From positions 62,001 to 126,000 of the forward strand of contig JAGXFH010000082.1 of assembly GCA_024637315.1 (NCBI GenBank): a stretch of DNA of 64,000 bases, in the 5' to 3' direction. The notes under the pieces are model-generated. The model had not been told where the DNA came from. It searched no databases and saw only the letters and a program-made list of their open reading frames with translations. The DNA is from Brevirhabdus sp. (GTDB taxonomy: Bacteria > Pseudomonadota > Alphaproteobacteria > Rhodobacterales > Rhodobacteraceae). Shown in pieces: positions 26,842 to 35,942 of this stretch; position 1 is the stretch's first letter; every line of letters begins with the position of its first letter. A program made the position numbers and the translations under genes.

Positions 26842-29472
26842 ATGGCGAGAAATACGATCATCCCTGACGTGGCGGAGCGGATGCTTCGCTGGCCTCTTGG
26901 CCTGACCCGCGCCGGCATGGTGGCGGAACGGTTGACCCGTGCCTTCTGGCCATTCGTTTCGGTCATCCTGGCAACCCTTGCGGCGCTGATGTTCGGCCTT
27001 CAGGACAGCCTGTCGCTTGAGATCGGCTGGGCCGCGTCGGTTCTGACTATCCTCGCCACCCTGACGACGCTGATCCTCGGCATCCGCCGTTTCCGATGGC
27101 CGTCGCAGGCCGAGGCGCTTGACCGGCTGGATCGCACCCTGCCGGGCCGACCGATCACCGCAATTCTTGACCAGCAGGCGATCGGCGCAGGCGACGCCGA
27201 GTCGCGTGCCGTCTGGAACGCCCATGTCGCCCGAATGGCCGAACGCGCCGCCCGCGCCCGTGCCGTCGAGCCCGATCTGAAGATCTCCAAGCGCGATCCC
27301 TACGCCTTGCGCTATGTCGCAGTGCTGGCCTTCGTCATGGCGCTGATTTTCGGCTCTGTCTGGCGTGTCGCCTCGGTTACCGACCTCGCGCCCGGCGCGT
27401 CTGGCCCCTATGCTGGCGGGCCAACCTGGGAGGGCTGGGTCGAGCCTCCGGTCTACACTGGCAAACCGTCGATCTATCTTGCCGACATCACCCAAGACAG
27501 CTTGCCCGTTTCCGCTGGCAGCCGCATCACGCTGCGTCTCTATGGCGAGGTCGGGGCACTGACCGTGGCCGAAACCGTGTCTGGCCGGACCGAAGAGATC
27601 ACCAGCGCCGCCGACCCGTCGCAGGACTTTACCGTCACTCAATCCGGGACGGTGTCCGTCGACGGCCCCGGTGGCCGCAGCTGGCAGATCGAGATGGTGC
27701 CGGACGCACCCCCGACCGTGAACCCGGATGGCGAGGTCGAACGCGGCGTGAACGGTGAAATGCGCCTGCCTTTCGCCGCGCAGGACGATTATGGAGTCGT
27801 CGGCGGCACCGCCCGGATCGAACTGGATCTGGCCGCCGTTGATCGCCGCTACGGACAGGCAATCGACCCCGAACCGCAGGGTCCGATCCTTCTCGATCTG
27901 CCGCTGCCGATCAGCGGCGACCGCCGGGATTATGCCGAGGTTCTGATCGAAAACCTTGCCCAGCACCCCTGGGCCACATTTCCGGTAAAGGTCACGCTGA
28001 CCGCCGAAGATGCCGCCGACCAGACCGGCAGCGCCGATCCTCTGCCGATGATCCTGCCAGGCCGCCGCTTCTTCGACCCGCTGGCAAATGCGCTGATCGA
28101 ACAGCGCCGCGATCTGCTGTGGAACCGCGCCAACGCGCGCCGGGTGGCGCAGGTCTTGCGCGCGGTCAGCTACAAACCGGACGAGATTTTCGACAGTTCC
28201 ACCACCTACCTGATGCTGCGCGTCGCTATTCGCAGGCTGGAAATGGGCGTCGAGTACGGGCAACTCTCGACCGAACGCCGCGACGAGATCGCGCAGGCGT
28301 TATGGGATATAGCCACGTTGATCGAGGACGGCCGGCTTTCCGACGCGCTTGAACGGCTTCGGCAGGCGCAGGACCGTCTGGCCGAGGCGATCGAGCAGGG
28401 CGCGACGGACGAAGAAATCGCCGAACTGATGGACGAGTTGCGCGAGGCGATGCAGGAATACATGCGCCAACTGGCAGAGCAAAGCCAGCAGGATGGTGAC
28501 CAGCAGGCGCAGAACGAGAACATGCAGGAAATCACCGGCGACCAGTTGCAGGAAATGCTGAACCGGCTGCAAGAACTGATGGAACAGGGCCGTACTGCCG
28601 AAGCGCAACAACTTTTGGAACAACTTCGGCAGATGATGGAGAACATGCAGGTCACGCAGGGCCAGCAGGGGCAGGGCCAGCAAAGCCCGGGCCAGCAGGC
28701 GATGAACGATCTCGCCGAGACGCTGCGCCAGCAGCAGGGACTGAACGATGACACCTTCCAGGACCTTCAGGAACAGTTCGGTGAACAAGGCCAGCAGCAG
28801 CAAGGCCAGCGTGGGCAGCAACAGCAGGGACAACAGGGTCAGGAAGGTCAGAACGGCCAGCAGGGCGAGGGACAGATGGGACCCGACGGGCAGCAGCCCG
28901 GTCAAGAGGGCCAGAACGGTCAGGGCCAGCAGCAAGGACAGGGGCAGGGCCAAGGCCAGCAAGGCAGCCAGCCCGGCCAGGGTCTTGCCGATCGCCAGCT
29001 TGCGCTCCGCGATGAGTTGAATCGCCAGAGCCAGAACCTGCCAGGCGCCGGCGCACCGGGGGGTGATGCGGCCCGCGATGCCCTCGACCGTGCCGGGCGC
29101 GCCATGGAAGGTGCCGAGGAGGCGCTACGGGAAGAGGATTTCGCCGGCGCACTCGACAATCAGGCCGAAGCTATGGAGGCCTTGCGCGAGGGTATGCGCG
29201 AATTGGGTCGAGAACTGGCGCAACAGCAGCAACAGCAGGCCGGCCAGCAGGGCGAGGCTTTCGGCCAGAACGAAAGCCGCAACCAGCGCGACCCCTTGGG
29301 CCGCGACAGCGGCGCCAATGGTCGTATCGGCACGGATGAGCAATTGTTGCAGGGCGAGGATGTATACCGCCGCGCCCGTGAGTTGCTGGATGAAATCCGC
29401 CGCCGCTCCAGTGATCAAAGTCGTCCCGACGTCGAACTCGACTACCTCAAGCGTCTGCTGGACCGGTTCTAA
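26842..29472 (+). CDS. TIGR02302 / DUF4175-type alphaproteobacterial low-complexity protein
   Basis: An 876-residue protein. Two membrane segments lie near residues 35-75 and a third near 155-175, followed by a beta-rich periplasmic-like part. The C-terminal third is extraordinarily rich in Gln and Gly. Between about residues 590 and 735 it is built from QGQ, GQQ and QNGQ runs, with long acidic/Gln helices before it. This layout is that of TIGR02302, an alphaproteobacterial family of unknown function. The neighbourhood (lysA before, ftsEX after) is conserved in related genomes as far as I know. Confidence 0.88.
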   Translation: MARNTIIPDVAERMLRWPLGLTRAGMVAERLTRAFWPFVSVILATLAALMFGLQDSLSLEIGWAASVLTILATLTTLILGIRRFRWPSQAEALDRLDRTLPGRPITAILDQQAIGAGDAESRAVWNAHVARMAERAARARAVEPDLKISKRDPYALRYVAVLAFVMALIFGSVWRVASVTDLAPGASGPYAGGPTWEGWVEPPVYTGKPSIYLADITQDSLPVSAGSRITLRLYGEVGALTVAETVSGRTEEITSAADPSQDFTVTQSGTVSVDGPGGRSWQIEMVPDAPPTVNPDGEVERGVNGEMRLPFAAQDDYGVVGGTARIELDLAAVDRRYGQAIDPEPQGPILLDLPLPISGDRRDYAEVLIENLAQHPWATFPVKVTLTAEDAADQTGSADPLPMILPGRRFFDPLANALIEQRRDLLWNRANARRVAQVLRAVSYKPDEIFDSSTTYLMLRVAIRRLEMGVEYGQLSTERRDEIAQALWDIATLIEDGRLSDALERLRQAQDRLAEAIEQGATDEEIAELMDELREAMQEYMRQLAEQSQQDGDQQAQNENMQEITGDQLQEMLNRLQELMEQGRTAEAQQLLEQLRQMMENMQVTQGQQGQGQQSPGQQAMNDLAETLRQQQGLNDDTFQDLQEQFGEQGQQQQGQRGQQQQGQQGQEGQNGQQGEGQMGPDGQQPGQEGQNGQGQQQGQGQGQGQQGSQPGQGLADRQLALRDELNRQSQNLPGAGAPGGDAARDALDRAGRAMEGAEEALREEDFAGALDNQAEAMEALREGMRELGRELAQQQQQQAGQQGEAFGQNESRNQRDPLGRDSGANGRIGTDEQLLQGEDVYRRARELLDEIRRRSSDQSRPDVELDYLKRLLDRF

Positions 29473-29506
29473 CCAGCGCCGCGACGTCTGCGCTCACCGG
29501 ACGCTT

Positions 29507-30445
29507 TTAGCCGCCAAGCTGGCCAAGCAGCGCGGTCAGCTTTTCGACCGCCTTCTGCATCATCCCGTCCACCCATAGGCGCAACCCGTTGACCGCGTCG
29601 ACATATGTCGAAAGTGTCGGTTCCGCTGCTGGATAGGCATCGACGATGCGCGGCGCATAGGCGTAGAGCAGAGCCAGAAGCGCGAAGAACACGACGGCAA
29701 GAATGAAGCCACGCCGGAATCCGCTGCGCGCGCGTCTCTCTTCTCCCTCTTCTTCGTCTTCTTCGGCGCGATCAGACGCCGCCGTGAGGGTCGAGTTGAT
29801 CTCTTCGATGTCGGGTAGCAGGTCGCGCCGGTTCGAGGCGGCGACAACCGTTGCGACCGTAGCCTCATCCGCGCCATTATCCGAGTCGATCTCGTCTTCC
29901 GGCTGTTCGCGCAGCCGCGCCATGCGTTCTCGCGCCGCGTCACCGTCCTCGCCGCTTTCCAGGCCCAGATCGGGTTGGGTCTCCAGCCCGCCGCCTTCCT
30001 CGGCCCGTTCAGCGGATTCGCGCGCGGCTTCCTCGCGCAGGATGTCGGCCACGGCGGGATCGAGTTCGCGCCGGGTCAATTGGCGTTCTTCGACCCCGTC
30101 TTCGTCTACGGCATCCTCGAACTCGTCCTCCGGCAGGTGATCGGCGTCTTTTTCTTCGGCAGCTGCAATGCCCTCATCCTCGGGCAGATGATCGGGATCA
30201 CCGGCACCGGTCGGGGTAACCTCTTCCGTGGGCTGGTCATCGGTTATGGCATGCGTCCCGGCGGCGGTGTCCTCGACTTCGGCCGCGTCGGCGGTTTCTT
30301 CCTCGGTCTGATGGCGATCGTGGCCAGCGGGGCGCTGAAACCATGTATGTCCGCAATTCGAACACTGGACGTCGCGACCGCCTTCGGGGATGACACTGTC
30401 ATCCACCTCGTACTGCGCCCCGCAATTCGGACAAATCAACCGCAT
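29507..30445 (-). CDS. zinc-ribbon (MJ0042-type) membrane-anchored acidic protein
   Basis: A 312-residue protein beginning MRLICPNCGAQYEVDDSVIP with the partner CSNCGHTWFQ, giving four zinc-binding cysteines. A very acidic, probably disordered middle (about 50-235) follows, then one membrane segment (FILAVVFFALLALLYAYA) and a C-terminal helix. The gene is divergent from ftsE. Its role is unknown; the family is often found beside ftsE in Rhodobacteraceae. The ATG at 30445 fits the zinc ribbon start better than the upstream extension. Confidence 0.85.
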   Translation of the reverse strand: MRLICPNCGAQYEVDDSVIPEGGRDVQCSNCGHTWFQRPAGHDRHQTEEETADAAEVEDTAAGTHAITDDQPTEEVTPTGAGDPDHLPEDEGIAAAEEKDADHLPEDEFEDAVDEDGVEERQLTRRELDPAVADILREEAARESAERAEEGGGLETQPDLGLESGEDGDAARERMARLREQPEDEIDSDNGADEATVATVVAASNRRDLLPDIEEINSTLTAASDRAEEDEEEGEERRARSGFRRGFILAVVFFALLALLYAYAPRIVDAYPAAEPTLSTYVDAVNGLRLWVDGMMQKAVEKLTALLGQLGG

Positions 30446-30634
30446 GCTGCCCTCTCGAACATTTTTATACCCCCGAACCTCCCTTATGCATTGCATAATC
30501 AGGGGCCGACTGCTTCATTTTGTTAGATTTTTAGCAAAGCCGTACGAACAATCCAAGCTTTTGCACCGCCTCTGATTGAAAGACCGTGCGGCGTGAGGCA
30601 AAACTGTCGCGGCAGGCAGAAGGCAGCGCAAACC

Positions 30635-31306
30635 GTGATCAGGCTGGACAATGTGACCTATGGCTATGGAGCGACAGAGCTTCTGTCGGGGATTTCGGTG
30701 CATTTGCAGCCCGGGTCCTTCCATTTCCTGACCGGTCCGTCAGGTTCGGGCAAGACCACGCTGCTGCGGCTCTGTTATTCCGACCTGACACCGACATCCG
30801 GCCAGGTCACTCTTTTCGAGCGCGACGCCAAGACGCTTTCGCGTGACGATGTCGCCCGTATGCGGCGTCGGATAGGCGTGGTGCACCAGGATTGCCAGTT
30901 CCTCGACCATCTGCCGATCGCCGAAAACGTCGCGCTGCCACTGGCGACGGCGGGACGCCGCGACGAGGCAAGCGATCTGGCAGAGTTGCTGGCCTGGGTC
31001 GGTCTGTCCGATCGCGCCCAGGCGCTGCCGCCAGAGCTTTCGGGCGGCGAACGTCAGCGCGCGGCACTGGCCCGGGCGGTCATCATGTCGCCCGACGTGC
31101 TGATCGCCGACGAACCTACCGGCAATGTCGACTGGGAGATGTCGCTGCGTCTGCTGAACTTGCTGGTGGAACTGAACAAGATGGGCAAGACGATCCTGAT
31201 CGCCACGCACGACCTGAACCTGATCCGTGCGGCCAAGGCGCAGGTCTCGGCCCGCGTCCTGCGCATCCGCGACCGCCAGATCCAGCTTGCGGGGGCCGAC
31301 CTGTGA
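30635..31306 (+). CDS. ftsE: cell division ATP-binding protein FtsE
   Basis: A 223-residue ABC ATPase. Walker A GPSGSGKTT spans about residues 34-42, the signature is LSGGERQRAALARA, and Walker B is VLIADEPTGNVDW. FtsE with FtsX couples divisome position to activation of peptidoglycan hydrolases. The GTG at 30635 gives VIRLDNVTYGYG, matching the usual FtsE start and length; a GTG at 30593 would add 14 non-conserved residues. The stop overlaps the ftsX GTG. Confidence 0.94.
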   Translation: MIRLDNVTYGYGATELLSGISVHLQPGSFHFLTGPSGSGKTTLLRLCYSDLTPTSGQVTLFERDAKTLSRDDVARMRRRIGVVHQDCQFLDHLPIAENVALPLATAGRRDEASDLAELLAWVGLSDRAQALPPELSGGERQRAALARAVIMSPDVLIADEPTGNVDWEMSLRLLNLLVELNKMGKTILIATHDLNLIRAAKAQVSARVLRIRDRQIQLAGADL

Positions 31307-32202
31307 GCCGCCATTCGGTTCCCGCCCTGCTGCGGGCCAATTCGCAGGCCGACCGCGTCGTGCCGCCCTCGGGATTTACCGCTCGGCTGACGGTGTTCTC
31401 CGCCGGGGCGATGGCGTTCCTTGCGGTTTTCGCGATGGCGCTGTCCTTCGCCACCGGTCGACTGGCCGACCGCTGGTCGCAAGAGCTTGCGCGCACCGCG
31501 ACCGTGCGCATCTCGGCTCCGGAGGGGCAGCTTGCCGCCCAGACCGCCGCAGTCCTCGCGGTGTTGGAAACCACACCTGGTGTCGCTGCCGCCCGCGCGC
31601 TTGACGAAGCCGAGGAACGGGCCCTTCTGGAGCCGTGGTTCGGCCCCGATCTGCCGCTTGACGCGCTGCCGATCCCGCAACTGGTCGAGATCATCGAATC
31701 CGCCGAGGGCTTTGATGCCGAGGGGCTGCGCCTGCGTTTGCAAGCCGAGGCCCCCGGTGCCGTTCTCGATGACCACACCCGCTGGCGCGAGCCCCTTGTC
31801 GGTGCGGCCGAGCGCATCCGGATGCTGGGACTGCTGGCGATCACCCTGATCGCCGCAACCACCGCCGCGATGGTGTCGCTGGCGGCGAATTCGGCCTTGG
31901 CTGCCAACGGACAGGTCATCCGCGTCCTCCGCCTGGTCGGCGCGCGCGACAGCTACATCGCCCGCGCCTTCGTGCGCCGCTTCACCTTGCGCGCGCTTGC
32001 CGGCGCTACCGCGGGCACACTTCTCGGCGCGATCGCCATCGCGCTCATCCCGAAGGCGCAGACGGCCGACGGTTTTCTCACCGGTCTGGGCTTTCAGGGC
32101 GCAGAATGGCTCTGGCTTCTGATCCTTCCGCCGGCCGCCGCCACCGCCGCCTTCTTCGCCACCCGCCTTGCCGCCTTCCGTTCGCTGAGAAAGCTGAGCT
32201 GA
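31303..32202 (+). CDS. ftsX: cell division permease-like protein FtsX
   Basis: A 299-residue protein with four membrane segments, one after residue 25 and three in the last 130 residues, and a periplasmic loop of about 130 residues containing LLEPWFGPDLPLDALPIPQL. VIRVLRLVGARDSYIARAFVRRF is the family's cytoplasmic coupling region. GTG start overlaps the ftsE stop (GTGA); its stop overlaps the acyltransferase ATG. Confidence 0.93.
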   Translation: MSRHSVPALLRANSQADRVVPPSGFTARLTVFSAGAMAFLAVFAMALSFATGRLADRWSQELARTATVRISAPEGQLAAQTAAVLAVLETTPGVAAARALDEAEERALLEPWFGPDLPLDALPIPQLVEIIESAEGFDAEGLRLRLQAEAPGAVLDDHTRWREPLVGAAERIRMLGLLAITLIAATTAAMVSLAANSALAANGQVIRVLRLVGARDSYIARAFVRRFTLRALAGATAGTLLGAIAIALIPKAQTADGFLTGLGFQGAEWLWLLILPPAAATAAFFATRLAAFRSLRKLS

Positions 32203-32951
32203 TGCAAAACCCGGACCAATGGCTGCGCTCACTGGTCTTCATCGTCCAGATGTACCTGGCGATGTTTCTCATGGCGCTTTACTTCACGCCGCTTGCGATC
32301 TGGAAACGCGACTGGGCCTTTCGCGGTGTCCACAGCTATTGCCGCTGGGTGCGATGGTCGGCCGCCTGGATGGTCGGCCTCAAATCCGAGGTGCGCGGCG
32401 AAGTGCCGACCGACGAGGTGCTGTTGGCCTCGAAACACCAGAGCTTCTTCGATATCATCATCATCGTCTCGGAGGTGCCGCGCCCGAAATTCATCATGAA
32501 AAAAGAGATCAAGTGGGCCCCGATCGTCGGCTACTATGCGCAGCGTATCGGCTGTATCGCGGTCGATCGCGGCAAACGCAGCATGGCGATCAAGCAGATG
32601 GTGGCGGATGTGAAATCCGGCGCGCAGATGCCCGGCCAGTTGATCATCTTCCCGCAAGGCACCCGCGTGGCGGCTGGCGCTTCGGCGCCTTACAAGATTG
32701 GAACCGGCGTCCTTTACCGCGAAACAGGGCAGGACTGCGTCCCTGCCGCAACAAATGTCGGCGTCTTCTGGCGGCGGCACGGGATCATGCGCCATCCCGG
32801 CCTTGCCGTGGTGGAGTTCCTGCCGCGCATAAAGTCCGGCATGAAGATCGAGCCGTTCATGAAAGAGCTTGAAACCGCCATCGAGACCGCCTCGAACCGG
32901 CTGATGGCCGAAGCCGGTCTGAACGCGGGGACGATGCAAGAAGGCGATTGA
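32202..32951 (+). CDS. PlsC-type 1-acyl-sn-glycerol-3-phosphate acyltransferase
   Basis: A 249-residue acyltransferase with the catalytic HX4D motif as KHQSFFD near residue 84 and the substrate motif FPQGTRVAAG. An N-terminal membrane anchor (residues about 10-30) is present. It makes phosphatidate or related lipids at the inner membrane. It is translationally coupled to ftsX by a one-base overlap. Confidence 0.92.
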   Translation: MQNPDQWLRSLVFIVQMYLAMFLMALYFTPLAIWKRDWAFRGVHSYCRWVRWSAAWMVGLKSEVRGEVPTDEVLLASKHQSFFDIIIIVSEVPRPKFIMKKEIKWAPIVGYYAQRIGCIAVDRGKRSMAIKQMVADVKSGAQMPGQLIIFPQGTRVAAGASAPYKIGTGVLYRETGQDCVPAATNVGVFWRRHGIMRHPGLAVVEFLPRIKSGMKIEPFMKELETAIETASNRLMAEAGLNAGTMQEGD

Positions 32952-33105
32952 AACACTTGAGGCCCTGCAAGCGATCTACGACACACCCCGAAACCGCGAT
33001 CCACATGGTTGCGAGCCGGCTGACGCCGGAATGCGCCGACCGGCCCGCCAAAGTCGTTGTCGGCCAGATCCTTGCCGCCATGACCGACGGAAAAGCCGGC
33101 GGCTA
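32947..33105 (+). pseudogene. remnant of a pyridoxamine 5'-phosphate oxidase-like protein (N-terminal part)
   Basis: Two pieces in different frames resemble the N-terminus of PPOX-family proteins (usual text: TLEALxALYG.P...RKVxDRLTPxYRxWI). From 32947 one frame reads IETLEALQAIYDTPRNRD. A second frame from about 33008 reads VASRLTPECADRPAK and continues to a TAG at 33103-33105. No catalytic FMN-binding part follows. This fits a frameshifted, truncated relic overlapping the end of the plsC-like gene. Identification rests on my recall of the family's N-terminus. Confidence 0.45.
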
Positions 33106-33187
33106 GGCCCATGATGCCGTATGCAATGACCGGGCTGCCAGAACGATGTGGCAGGCTCAGGCTCTCTCTGCGCGAAGACCCGGCAAA

Positions 33188-34150
33188 TCAGGCCGCCAGC
33201 CCCTTGGATCCCATATCGAGGTATTTCTGACGCCGCTCCTTGACCAGAGCGTCCGGCTTCTTTTTTGACAGATCCTTCAGCATCGCCTCCAGCGCCTTGC
33301 CGACATCGGCCATCGCCACCTTGCGGTTGCGCTGTGCGCCGCCCACAGGTTCGGGAATGATCTGGTCGATAACGCCGAGCCTGAGCAGATCCTGCGCGGT
33401 CAGCCGCAACGCTTCGGCGGCTTCGCGCATCTTGTCGGCGTCTTTCCACAGAATGCTTGCGCAGCCTTCCGGGCTGATCACCGAATAGATCGAATGTTCC
33501 AGCATCGCGACAGTGTTGCCGGTGGCGAAGGCCACCGCCCCCCCTGAACCGCCTTCGCCGATGATCACCGAGATCATCGGAACCTTGACCTGAAGGCATT
33601 TCTGGGTCGATCGCGCGATGGCTTCGGACTGGCCGCGCTCCTCGGCCCCCTTGCCGGGATAAGCGCCGGGCGTGTCCACCAGCGCGATGATCGGCAGCCC
33701 GAACCGGTCGGCGATATCCATCAGCCGGATCGCCTTGCGATACCCTTCGGGCCGCGCCATGCCGAAATTGCGTTCGATCCGCGTCTTGGTGTCGTTGCCC
33801 TTTTCGTGACCGATCACCATCACCGGGGTTCCGCCCAATCGCGCCAGACCGCCCATCACCGCGTGATCGTCAGCAAAGTTCCGGTCGCCGGCCAAAGGCG
33901 TGTATTCGGTGAACAGGGCCTCGATGTAATCCTTGCAATGCGGCCGCTCTGGATGCCGTGCCACCTGGCATTTCCGCCATGGGTCGAGCGACTTGTAAAG
34001 GTCACGCAGCATGGCCTCGGCCTTCTTGTCGAGGGCCGACGCCTCCTTCTCGACATCCATATCCTTGTTCGACCGCGCCAGCGCGCGAAGTTCCTCGGCC
34101 TTGCCTTCGATTTCCGCCAGTGACTTCTCGAATTCAAGGTAGTTGGTCAT
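33188..34150 (-). CDS. accA: acetyl-CoA carboxylase carboxyltransferase subunit alpha
   Basis: A 320-residue Acc[82 protein letters not shown] and [11 protein letters not shown] are all typical. With AccD it transfers carboxyl from biotin to acetyl-CoA, making malonyl-CoA for fatty acid synthesis. It stands alone on the minus strand with its own promoter region (34151-34343 is shared with the divergent ABC operon). Confidence 0.97.
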   Translation of the reverse strand: MTNYLEFEKSLAEIEGKAEELRALARSNKDMDVEKEASALDKKAEAMLRDLYKSLDPWRKCQVARHPERPHCKDYIEALFTEYTPLAGDRNFADDHAVMGGLARLGGTPVMVIGHEKGNDTKTRIERNFGMARPEGYRKAIRLMDIADRFGLPIIALVDTPGAYPGKGAEERGQSEAIARSTQKCLQVKVPMISVIIGEGGSGGAVAFATGNTVAMLEHSIYSVISPEGCASILWKDADKMREAAEALRLTAQDLLRLGVIDQIIPEPVGGAQRNRKVAMADVGKALEAMLKDLSKKKPDALVKERRQKYLDMGSKGLAA

Positions 34151-34251
34151 TCTGCGCTCCGGTGCCTTGCTGCCGAATAATATATGGCTGGCTGCCCGAT
34201 AAGATGCAACCTGCGCCGCATAGGCTATGACCTGTCACTGAAGCTATCGTC

Positions 34252-34282
34252 TTGACTCCCATCCGACCAGCCGCACTATGCG
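34252..34282 (+). promoter_or_regulatory. candidate promoter of the oligopeptide ABC operon
   Basis: TTGACT at 34252-34257 is a good -35; -10 candidates are CACTAT (16-base spacer) or TATGCG (19-base spacer). It is about 60-90 bases before the ATG at 34344, which has a GGGGG ribosome site. Confidence 0.35.
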
Positions 34283-34343
34283 GGGTATCGCGCAGGCCCG
34301 GCCTCGGTCGCGACCTGCCTTGAAAACAAAAAGGGGGTTCTAA

Positions 34344-35942
34344 ATGCTACACGTCCCACGATTTTTTTCTACCGCAGCGGTGGCACTGTTTGCCGGGCTG
34401 GCAACGCCCGCAGCACAGGCCGAAACACCGCCTGACACGCTGATCCAAGCCTGGTCGATCGACGATGTGATTACGCTCGACCCTGCCGAAGTCTTCGAGT
34501 TCACCGCATCAGAGATCCTTGGCAACACCTACCAGGGCCTGATCGGCTACAATGTGAATGATGTCTCGGATATTTTCGGCGTGATCGCTGAAAGCTGGGA
34601 GGTCGCGCCCGACGGCATGTCGATGAGCTTCACGATCCGTGACGGAATGCAGTTCGCCACGGGCAATCCGATCACCGTTGACGACGTGGTGTTTTCGCTG
34701 ACCCGCGCCGTCAAACTCGACAAGTCGCCGGCTTTCATCCTGACCCAGTTCGGCCTGAACGCCGAGAATGTCGATGACATGATCGTCAAGACCGGCGACA
34801 ATTCCTTCGACCTCAAGATGGACAAGGCCTACGCACCGACGCTGCTGCTTTACTGCCTGACGGCCACGGTAGGCTTTATCGTCGACAAGCAATTGGTGCT
34901 GGAGCACGAGGTTGACGGCGACCTCGGCTATAACTGGCTCAAGACCGCATATGCCGGTTCGGGTGCCTTCACGATCCGCGAATGGCGCGCCAACGAGGTC
35001 ATCGTGGTGGAGCGCAACGACAACTATTCCGGCGACGCCCCGCCGATGGCACGCGCCATTTACCGGCACATCCCGGAATCCTCGACCCAGCGGCTGCTGC
35101 TGGAAAAGGGTGACATCGACATCGCCCGAGACCTTGGGCCGGAAGAGATCGACGCACTGCAGAACAATCCGGACATCCGCATCGAAAGCGGGGTCAAGGG
35201 CTCGATCTACTATCTGGGCCTGAACCAGAAGAACGAGTTCCTGTCCAAGCCCGAAGTGCGGCAGGCGATGAAATATCTGGTCGATTATGCGACAATTGCC
35301 GACACCATCGCAAAGGGCACCGTCACGGTACATCAGGCGTTCCTGCCCAAGGGCTTCCTTGGCGCGCTTGAGGAAACCCCGTTCGAACTGAACGTCGAGA
35401 AAGCCAAGGAACTTCTGGCAGCTGCCGGCGTGCCGGACGGCTTCACGGTGACGATGGATACCCGCAACACGCCCGAGATCACCGGCATGGCGCAGGCGAT
35501 CCAGCAGACGATGGCAACGGCCGGTATCAATCTTGAACTGATCCCCGGAGACGGCCAGCAAACGCTGACCAAGTATCGCGCGCGCAACCACGACATCTAT
35601 ATCGGACGCTGGGGCCCCGACTATCAGGATCCGCATACCAATGCCGACACTTTCGCGCGCAACCCCGACAACTCTGACGACGCGGCCTCCAAGCCGCTGG
35701 CCTGGCGCAATGCCTGGGACATCCCCGAGATGACCGCCAAGGCCGATGCCGCGGTTCTGGAAAAAGACGCGGCTGCACGCGCAGAGATGTATTTGGCGCT
35801 GCAACGAGAGCATCAGGAGACCTCGCCCTTCGTGATCATGTTCCAGGAGATCGAGGTGCTGGGCTTCCGTGACAACGTGAAGGGCTTCGTCGTCGGCCCA
35901 TCGTTCAACGACAACTCGTTCAAGGCCGTGACCAAGGAATGA
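34344..35942 (+). CDS. oligopeptide-type ABC transporter substrate-binding protein (family 5)
   Basis: A 532-residue periplasmic binding protein with a clear signal peptide (VPRFFSTAAVALFAGLATPAAQA, cut after about residue 26). The family 5 pattern is present: LIQAWSIDDVITLDPAE, FEFTASEILGNTYQGLIGYN, YYLGLNQKNEFLSKPEVRQAMKYLVDY, and ARNHDIYIGRWGPDYQDPHTNADTF. It captures peptides or similar ligands for the permeases that follow. Its stop overlaps the permease ATG (ATGA). The downstream dipeptidase suggests peptide uptake. Confidence 0.92.
   Translation: MLHVPRFFSTAAVALFAGLATPAAQAETPPDTLIQAWSIDDVITLDPAEVFEFTASEILGNTYQGLIGYNVNDVSDIFGVIAESWEVAPDGMSMSFTIRDGMQFATGNPITVDDVVFSLTRAVKLDKSPAFILTQFGLNAENVDDMIVKTGDNSFDLKMDKAYAPTLLLYCLTATVGFIVDKQLVLEHEVDGDLGYNWLKTAYAGSGAFTIREWRANEVIVVERNDNYSGDAPPMARAIYRHIPESSTQRLLLEKGDIDIARDLGPEEIDALQNNPDIRIESGVKGSIYYLGLNQKNEFLSKPEVRQAMKYLVDYATIADTIAKGTVTVHQAFLPKGFLGALEETPFELNVEKAKELLAAAGVPDGFTVTMDTRNTPEITGMAQAIQQTMATAGINLELIPGDGQQTLTKYRARNHDIYIGRWGPDYQDPHTNADTFARNPDNSDDAASKPLAWRNAWDIPEMTAKADAAVLEKDAAARAEMYLALQREHQETSPFVIMFQEIEVLGFRDNVKGFVVGPSFNDNSFKAVTKE

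Noticed and set aside
28640-29000. Repetitive DNA that might suggest a CRISPR or satellite array
   Set aside because: Repeats are irregular codon-level Gln/Gly runs without fixed unit length or spacers.
28300-29152. Leu-rich minus-strand frames opposite the Gln/Gly tract, resembling membrane proteins
   Set aside because: They are the complement of CAG/CAA/GGC repeats in the TIGR02302 gene, which forces Leu/Ala-rich translation.
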